In this document: one piece after another, positions 58,691 through 64,000 of the stretch
Layout of the letters: the number at the start of each line of letters is the position of its first letter
Position numbering within the stretch: position 1 is the first letter of the stretch
NCBI GenBank assembly: GCA_963823495.1
Contig: CAWGLV010000001.1
Coordinates: forward strand, 3,038,001-3,102,000
Length of the DNA: 64,000 nucleotides
Source: DATDAH01 sp963823495
GTDB taxonomy: Bacteria > Actinomycetota > Acidimicrobiia > Acidimicrobiales > DATDAH01
Direction of reading: 5' to 3'
Made by a program: the position numbers and the translations under genes
The notes under the pieces: model-generated
The model's input: the letters and a program-made list of their open reading frames with translations, nothing else
Database searches by the model: none
Told to the model about the DNA's origin: nothing

Positions 58691-59799
58691 GATCGGGTCC
58701 TCCCCAAGCGCTCGCCCACCAACCGCAGTCGGTCGTCGGGCTGGACCACGGCGATGCGCACGTGGTCCGCCCCACCGTAGAACTCTCCCGGGGCCACGAG
58801 CGCGCCCCCGACGGCGGCCAGCCGGCGGGCCAGCCCCCAAGCGTCACCGTCGGGCACCCGCACCCACAGGTAGAAGGCCCCGGCCGGGAGGGGACAGGCG
58901 ATGCCCGCGTCGGCGAGAACCCGGCGCATCAACTCGAGGCGATGCCGGTAGCGCTCCCGCTGCTGGTCGACGTGGACGTCGTCGGACCACGCCGCGACCG
59001 CCGCGGCCTGGACCGGGCCGGGGACCATGAGCCCGGCATGCTTGCGCACCTCTCGGAGGTACGCGACGAGGTCGGCGTCACCGGCGTAGAACCCGGCCCG
59101 GGCCCCGGCCAGGTTCGACCGCTTGGAGAGCGAATGGACCGCCAGCACACCGTCGGTCCCGTGCTCGAGGATCGTCCGAGGCGACCCGTCCCAGGTGAAC
59201 TCGACGTAGCACTCGTCGGAGAGCACCGGCACCCCGTGGTCCCGCCCCCAGGCGGCCGCCGCGCCGAGGTCCTCGAGGGCCCCGGAGGGATTGCCCGGCG
59301 AGTTCACCCACAGGCAGAGGGCCCGATCCGCGTCCTCGGCGGCCACGGCCGCGAGGTCGAGGGTCCCGTCCTCACGCGGGGGGACGGCGACCGCCCGGCA
59401 ACCCGCGAGCGTCGCCCCCATGGCGTAGCTGGGGTAGGCCACCTGTGGGTGCAGGACGGTGTCGCGATCCGGAGTGCGCAGGTGCAGCAGCGCCGGCGTG
59501 CCGGCCACGAACTCCTTGGTCCCGACGCAGGCCGCCACGTCGTCGGGCGCCACCGTCACCCCCAGGCGTCGCTCCAGCCACCCCGCGGCCGCTTCCCTGT
59601 AGGCCATGCTGCCGATGGAAGCCGGGTAGCCCCTCTCGGCACCCGAGCCCGCCAGAGCGGTCACGACCGCCGGTGGCGGCGGGTCGTGGGGCGTGCCGAC
59701 CGACAGGTCGACGAGCCCACCGGGCAGGCCCGCGGCGACGGCCTTCAGCTCGTCGAGCCGGTCATAGGGGTACGGGGGTGGTCGGAAGCCCTCAGCCAT
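58687..59799 (-). CDS. dapC: Succinyldiaminopimelate aminotransferase
   Basis: 370 aa from ATG 59799. Fold-type I aminotransferase: PPPYPYDRLDELKAVAAGLP and LVDLSVGTPHDPPPPAV at the start, GTKEFVAGTPALLHL, YPSYAMGATLAGCRAVAVP, LCLWVNSPGNPSGALE, LSDECYVEFTWDG and the PLP Lys in AVHSLSKRSNLAGARAGFYA. These match actinobacterial DapC. It makes succinyl-DAP from succinyl-amino-ketopimelate with Glu. It overlaps hflX by 8 bp and the following membrane gene by 4. Confidence 0.88.
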   Translation of the reverse strand: MAEGFRPPPYPYDRLDELKAVAAGLPGGLVDLSVGTPHDPPPPAVVTALAGSGAERGYPASIGSMAYREAAAGWLERRLGVTVAPDDVAACVGTKEFVAGTPALLHLRTPDRDTVLHPQVAYPSYAMGATLAGCRAVAVPPREDGTLDLAAVAAEDADRALCLWVNSPGNPSGALEDLGAAAAWGRDHGVPVLSDECYVEFTWDGSPRTILEHGTDGVLAVHSLSKRSNLAGARAGFYAGDADLVAYLREVRKHAGLMVPGPVQAAAVAAWSDDVHVDQQRERYRHRLELMRRVLADAGIACPLPAGAFYLWVRVPDGDAWGLARRLAAVGGALVAPGEFYGGADHVRIAVVQPDDRLRLVGERLGRTRS

Positions 59800-61081
59800 C
59801 GTCCTCCTCGACCACAGGTGGATCCACCTGGAAGGCCCGGAGACGGGACCGGCCCTCGGCGTCGAGGCGGGCCCGGACCAGGATCCCGCCCTCGCCGGGT
59901 TCCTCGACGAGCACCTCACCGAGGCGGTGGACCGACGCCAGCACATCGCCGCGTTCGAAGGGCACCACCAGCTCGACGGTCTCCGAGCCGACACGGAGAC
60001 GGTCCGAGATGGTGAGCAGGAGGTCGTTCATGCCCTCACCCGACCGGGCCGAGATGGCCACGGACCCGGGATGCCTCGCCGCCAGAGCCCGCGCCTCCGG
60101 GGCCCGATCCACCTTGTTGAAGGCCAGGATCTCCGGGACGTCGGCGGCCCCGATCTCCTCGAGGACCACCCGGACGGCGTCGATCTGGCCCTCGGGGTCC
60201 GCCGCCGTGGCATCCACCAGGTGGAGCACGACGTCGGCTTCGGCGACCAGCTCCAGGGTGGCCTTGAAGGCCTCGACCACCTGGTGGGGCAACTTGCGCA
60301 CGAAGCCGACCGTGTCGGTGAGCAGCAGGGGCGCGCCACCGGGCAGCTCCAGTCGGCGGCTCGTGGGGTCCAGCGTCGCGAAGAGCCGGTCCTCGACGAG
60401 CACGCCGGCATCGGTGAGGTGGTTGAGCAGGGTGGACTTGCCGGCGTTGGTGTAACCCACCAGCGCGACCTGGGGGATGCCGGACCGGTGACGGGCCTTG
60501 TGCTTGGTGGCCCGCTGGCGACGGATGTCCCGCAACTGGCGCTCGAGGTGGTTGATGTTGCGCTGGATGCGCCGCCGGTCGATCTCGAACTGGGTCTCGC
60601 CCGGGCCCCGGCGGGTGCCGATGCCGCCCGCCTGCTGGGAGAGGCGGGCCCCCGTGCCCCGCAGGCGCGGTAGGCGGTAGCGGTACTGGGCCAGCTGGAC
60701 CTGGGCCTTGCCCTCCAGGCTCGAGGCGTTCTGGGCGAAGATGTCGAGGATCACCGCGGTCCGGTCGATCGCGGTCCGCCCCAACAGCTTCTCCAGGTTG
60801 AACTGCTGGGCCGGGGTCAGCTCGTCGTCGAAGACGACGGTGTCACAGTCGGTCTCGAGCGCCACCGCCTTCAGCTCCTCGGCCTTGCCCTTGCCGATGT
60901 AGTACTTCGGATCGGGAGCGGGCCGGCTCTGCAGGACCCGGGCCGCGGTGTCGGCCCCCGCCGTGTCGACCAGCAACTCCAGCTCGTCGAGGGAGGCGTC
61001 GGTGTCCTCGGTCGTGGCGGGCGGCGTCGTCATGCCGACCAGCACGATCTTCTCCCGGAAGGACCGGTCGATCAGGGCCAT
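59792..61081 (-). CDS. hflX: GTPase HflX
   Basis: 429 aa from ATG 61081. N-terminal HflX domain (YYIGKGKAEELKAVALETDC; DELTPAQQFNLEKLLGRTAI), the conserved linker QLAQYRYRLPRLRGTGARLS, QQAGGIGTRRGPGETQFEID, then the G domain: G1 ALVGYTNAGKSTLLNHL, G3 LTDTVGFVRKLP, G4 AFNKVDRAP, and SARSGEG. HflX binds ribosomes, splitting stalled ones. The ATG overlaps the dapF stop. Confidence 0.95.
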   Translation of the reverse strand: MALIDRSFREKIVLVGMTTPPATTEDTDASLDELELLVDTAGADTAARVLQSRPAPDPKYYIGKGKAEELKAVALETDCDTVVFDDELTPAQQFNLEKLLGRTAIDRTAVILDIFAQNASSLEGKAQVQLAQYRYRLPRLRGTGARLSQQAGGIGTRRGPGETQFEIDRRRIQRNINHLERQLRDIRRQRATKHKARHRSGIPQVALVGYTNAGKSTLLNHLTDAGVLVEDRLFATLDPTSRRLELPGGAPLLLTDTVGFVRKLPHQVVEAFKATLELVAEADVVLHLVDATAADPEGQIDAVRVVLEEIGAADVPEILAFNKVDRAPEARALAARHPGSVAISARSGEGMNDLLLTISDRLRVGSETVELVVPFERGDVLASVHRLGEVLVEEPGEGGILVRARLDAEGRSRLRAFQVDPPVVEEDDG

Positions 61082-61863
61082 GGGTACTCCACCCGGGCGA
61101 CGGCCACGATCGGCCCGGCCAGCGACACGGTGTCGCCGAGGCCGATGCGGGCGTCGCCCCCGGGCATGCGCACGGTGACCTCCCGGTCGACCAGACCCCA
61201 GTCGAGGGCCACGGCGGCCGCGGCGCAGGCACCGGTCCCGCAGGCCTGCGTCCGCCCGGACCCCCGCTCGAAGACATCGAGCACCAGATCCTCGCCGGTG
61301 ACCCGGATGATCTCGACGTTGACGCCCCCGGCGACGGCGTGGTTCGCCGCCTCGCCGACCTCGTCCAGGTCCGGGGTCGCCGTCGGGTCGGGCGCCAACA
61401 GGACCAGGTGGGGGTTCTCGATGCGGGCGAAGGCGGCATCGACCACACCCGGCAGGAGCCAGTCGCCGGCCCGGCCCTCCAGCTCGACCGAACCCATGTC
61501 GGCCACGACCTCGTGGACACCCGGGCGGTCGGTGCCCTGGACCTGCAGGGCATGGGTGCCCCGGCCGGTGGCCACGGTGAGCTCGGGTCCGGTGACGCCG
61601 GCGAGGACGAGGGCCTGGCCGAGGCAGCGGAGCCCGTTGCCGGAGAGCTCCGCCGGGCTGCCGTCGGAGTTCCACAGCTCCATGGTCACGTCCGCGCCCT
61701 CCCCCGTGGGACGGGCCCGGATGAGGCCGTCGGCGCCGATGCCGGTCGTCCGGTCGCAGGCCGCTCGCGCCAGGTCCGGCCCGACGTCGAGGCCGCCCTC
61801 GAGGTCGAGCAGGACGAGGAAGTCGTTCCCCAGGCCGTGGTGCTTGGTGAGGTCGAGGGACAT
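61072..61863 (-). CDS. dapF: Diaminopimelate epimerase
   Basis: 263 aa from ATG 61863. KHHGLGNDFLVLLD at the start, then GADGLIRARPT, MELWNSDGSPAELSGNGLRC with the first catalytic Cys in GNGLRC, and the second in RTQACGTGACAAAAVALDWG. It converts LL- to meso-DAP, for lysine and peptidoglycan. It starts 2 bp after the miaA stop and runs into hflX. Confidence 0.95.
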   Translation of the reverse strand: MSLDLTKHHGLGNDFLVLLDLEGGLDVGPDLARAACDRTTGIGADGLIRARPTGEGADVTMELWNSDGSPAELSGNGLRCLGQALVLAGVTGPELTVATGRGTHALQVQGTDRPGVHEVVADMGSVELEGRAGDWLLPGVVDAAFARIENPHLVLLAPDPTATPDLDEVGEAANHAVAGGVNVEIIRVTGEDLVLDVFERGSGRTQACGTGACAAAAVALDWGLVDREVTVRMPGGDARIGLGDTVSLAGPIVAVARVEYPWP

Positions 61864-61865
61864 GG

Positions 61866-62777
61866 TCAGGCCCAGTCTCTCAGCAAGGGGTCGAGGAGCG
61901 CGAGTGGGTTCTCGCGGTGGGCCATCCACTGGATGCGGGGATCCCGGCGGAACCACGAGCGCTGGCGGCGGGCGAAGCGGGTCGTGCGGTGGATCGCCGC
62001 CGTCACCGCCTCGTCCAGGGGAATCCCGTCCTCGACGTGACCGATGAGCTGGCGGTAGCCCAGGGCCTGGCGGGCCGTGCGGGAGAGCCCCGTGGGCCGG
62101 GCCAGCAACGACCGGACCTCGTCGAGGAACCCGGCCTCGAGTTGGGCGGCGTATCGCTGTCGGATGCGCTCGGCCACGACCTCGGCCGGCAGCGACACCC
62201 CCACGAGAGCGAAGCGGGTCGGGGGATGCTCCTCGAGCCCGGGGCCGTGCTCGGAGAAGGGCCGACCGCTGCCGACGGTCACCTCCAGGGCCCGCAGGAC
62301 CCGACGGCGATTGGTCGGTTCCATCCGGGTGGCCCCCACGGGGTCCAGTTCGGCGAGGCGGGCATGGAGCACCGTCGTGTCGGACTCGCCTTCCAGCTCG
62401 GCCCGGACCTCGGGGTACCGAGGCGGCGGGACCAGCCCGTCGACCACGGCCCGCAGGTAGAGGGCGGTGCCCCCCACCAGGAGCGCCCGGTGGCCGCGGG
62501 CCTCGATCCCGGCCAGGGCATCGCTCATCGCCGTCTGGAACTCGGGCAGGGAGAAGTCGTGGTCGGGTTCGGCCAGGTCGAGCAGGTGGTACGGGACCTC
62601 GGCCTGCTCCTCGGCCGTGGGCTTGGCCGTGCCGATGTCCATGCCCCGGTAGACCTGCATGGAATCCACCGAACAGATCTCCATGTCCCCCGCCTCGCGG
62701 GCGAGAGCGTGGGCCAGGGCCGACTTCCCGGACGCGGTGGTCCCGACCAGCGCCAGGGGCCGGCGCTCGCTCGTCAG
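61866..62777 (-). CDS. miaA: tRNA dimethylallyltransferase
   Basis: The real coding region must start upstream of the first ATG (62684), because the P-loop LALVGTTASGKSALAHALA lies before it. In this frame the only start-like codon is CTG at 62777, which overlaps the miaB stop as CTGA, just as neighbours overlap as ATGA/GTGA. From there it is 303 aa: DSMQVYRGMDIGTAKPT, LVGGTALYLRAVVDGL, ATRMEPTNRRRVLRALEV and TRFARRQRSWFRRDPRIQW are MiaA motifs. It adds dimethylallyl to A37 of tRNA, before MiaB. A CTG start is unusual. Confidence 0.88.
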   Translation of the reverse strand: MTSERRPLALVGTTASGKSALAHALAREAGDMEICSVDSMQVYRGMDIGTAKPTAEEQAEVPYHLLDLAEPDHDFSLPEFQTAMSDALAGIEARGHRALLVGGTALYLRAVVDGLVPPPRYPEVRAELEGESDTTVLHARLAELDPVGATRMEPTNRRRVLRALEVTVGSGRPFSEHGPGLEEHPPTRFALVGVSLPAEVVAERIRQRYAAQLEAGFLDEVRSLLARPTGLSRTARQALGYRQLIGHVEDGIPLDEAVTAAIHRTTRFARRQRSWFRRDPRIQWMAHRENPLALLDPLLRDWA

Positions 62778-64000
62778 CCTGCGACCACCGGGATGCGGAG
62801 GCGGTGGCGGGGGTGGGCGATGACCTCGTGGAGGTCGCCCCGGAGGTGGTGGGCCCCGGCCCCGGTGACCTCGACCCGGGCCACGGCCCCGGGCCGGAGC
62901 CCTTCTTCACCGGCGGCGAAGTGCACCAGCTTGTTCTGCCGGGTGCGGCCCGAGGTCAGAGTCGGGTCCCGGCGGGCCGGGCCCTCGACCACGACCTCCT
63001 CGGTGCGGCCGACCCGGGCCGCGTGCTGGGCCACCGCCGAGCGCTCGATGACGACCCGGAGTCGCTCGAAGCGCTCCCCCACCACCTCGGGGTCCACGAA
63101 GCCCTCGATCCGTTCGGCCGCCTCGGTACCCGGCCGGGGCGAGTAGATGAAGGTGTAGGCGCTGTCGTAGGCGGCGTCGGCGGCCACCTCCAGCGTGCGG
63201 GCGAAGTCGTCCTCGGTCTCACCGGGGAAGCCCACGATGATGTCGGTGGTCACGGCCAGGTCGGCCACGGCGGCCCGGGCGGCGGCCAGCTTCTGGAGGT
63301 AGCGCTCGGCGGTGTAGCCGCGGTGCATGGCGGCCAGGACGCGGTCGCTGCCCGACTGCAGGGGCAGGTGCAGGTGCTCACAGACCGTCGGCACCTCGGC
63401 CATCGCCGCGATGGTCTCGGGGCGCAGGTCCTTGGGGTGGGGGCTGGTGTAGCGGACCCGGCGGATGCCCTCGATCGCGCCGACCTCACGGAGCAGCTCG
63501 GCGAAGAGGGGCCGACGCTTGGTGATGTCCCGACCGTAGGAGTTGACGTTCTGGCCGAGCAGGGTCACCTCGACCACGCCCTGGTCGACCAGCCGGCGGA
63601 CCTCCTCGACGATGGTCTCGAAGGGCCGGCTGATCTCGGGACCGCGGACGGCGGGGACGATGCAGAAGGCACAGGAGTTGTCGCAGCCGATCTGGATGGT
63701 CACCCAGGCCGCGTGCCGGCTGTCGCGGCTGGCGGGCAGGACGGATGGGAAGGCCTGGGCGTCCTCGAGCACGGTCTCCTCGAGGATCTCCACGATGGGG
63801 CCCCGCTCGCGGGCCTCGGTCAGCAGATCGGCCGCCCGGTGCACGTTGTGGGTGCCGAACACCACATCCACGTGCGGGGCCCGCTCCCGGATGGTGTCCC
63901 GGTCCTTCTGGGCCAGGCAGCCGGCCACGGCGATCTGCAGGTCGGGGCGCTGGTCCTTGAGGGCCTTGAGGTGCCCGAGGTGGCCGTAGAGCTTGTTGTC
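62774..64000 (-). CDS. miaB: tRNA-2-methylthio-N6-dimethylallyladenosine synthase (partial, 5' end outside window)
   Basis: At least 408 codons, open to the window edge. An upstream conserved Cys is in QIAVAGCLAQKDRD; the radical SAM motif is QIGCDNSCAFCIVPAVRG (C-x3-C-x2-C); RPFETIVEEVRRLVDQGVVE, LLGQNVNSYGRD, LHLPLQSGSDRVLAAMHRGY and IIVGFPGETEDDF are MiaB family stretches. The TRAM domain ends the protein (RTRQNKLVHFAAGEEGLRPG). It adds methylthio to i6A37 of tRNA, with miaA directly downstream. Confidence 0.95.
   Translation of the reverse strand, partial: DNKLYGHLGHLKALKDQRPDLQIAVAGCLAQKDRDTIRERAPHVDVVFGTHNVHRAADLLTEARERGPIVEILEETVLEDAQAFPSVLPASRDSRHAAWVTIQIGCDNSCAFCIVPAVRGPEISRPFETIVEEVRRLVDQGVVEVTLLGQNVNSYGRDITKRRPLFAELLREVGAIEGIRRVRYTSPHPKDLRPETIAAMAEVPTVCEHLHLPLQSGSDRVLAAMHRGYTAERYLQKLAAARAAVADLAVTTDIIVGFPGETEDDFARTLEVAADAAYDSAYTFIYSPRPGTEAAERIEGFVDPEVVGERFERLRVVIERSAVAQHAARVGRTEEVVVEGPARRDPTLTSGRTRQNKLVHFAAGEEGLRPGAVARVEVTGAGAHHLRGDLHEVIAHPRHRLRIPVVAG

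Overview
The window is a very GC-rich (about 70-75%), densely packed chromosomal stretch of an actinobacterium. Gene content (LexA with CGAAC-N4-GTTCG boxes, a LysM gene near lexA, B12-dependent nrdJ, hflX-dapF-miaA-miaB order, suf cluster, many GTG starts, TANNNT -10 boxes a few bases before the start codon) fits Actinomycetota. Acidimicrobiia (Iamia-like) is my best guess, but this is inference. No rRNA, tRNA, CRISPR or complete IS was seen.

1-10 kb is an envelope / exopolysaccharide region: an HprK-like P-loop protein (partial), a decayed Tat-exported small protein, a glycosyltransferase remnant, a nucleotidyltransferase and a polytopic membrane protein (both with one frameshift), a CapD/WbpM-like NDP-sugar dehydratase, an intact Tat-exported small protein, an LPXTG protein and a DUF4012 protein. 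10-18 kb holds the SUF Fe-S assembly genes (sufB, sufD, Rieske, sufC), a pterin dehydratase and a GMC oxidoreductase with a Tat-exported partner. Between sufB and sufD lies a DUF559 gene on the opposite strand, bracketed by two copies of a 47-nt palindrome. This is the most unusual structure in the window.

18-32 kb carries a PAS-GGDEF-EAL protein, a six-gene translationally coupled operon (glycosyltransferase, DUF2064, methyltransferase, cytochrome-b/molybdopterin oxidoreductase, two membrane proteins), a two-component system with an epimerase, and a heterodimeric ABC exporter. 32-47 kb is mostly metabolism: a hexapeptide protein, flavin reductase, metallo-beta-lactamase-fold hydrolase, lipoprotein, mutY, an MFS-cNMP protein, a divergent mesaconyl-CoA hydratase / methylsuccinyl-CoA dehydrogenase pair (ethylmalonyl-CoA pathway), a sulfatase-like membrane protein, a malonyl-CoA synthetase-like ligase, an SDR, a MocR regulator and a sulfotransferase.

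47-64 kb carries nrdJ with a DnaA-box cluster upstream, a RibD-like reductase, the SOS pair (LysM protein and lexA) separated by an SLH/beta-propeller exported protein, a peroxiredoxin, then a lysine/DAP and translation block: dapE, dapD, a membrane protein, dapC, hflX, dapF, miaA and miaB (partial).

Two themes recur. First, gene ends carry short tandem duplications that include the stop (dapE, ABC exporter, peroxiredoxin) or start (sulfatase) region, and two families of long palindromes sit between genes. Second, several genes in the first 13 kb are split by single frameshifts although codon use stays coherent on both sides. These are either recent mutations or indels in the assembly.
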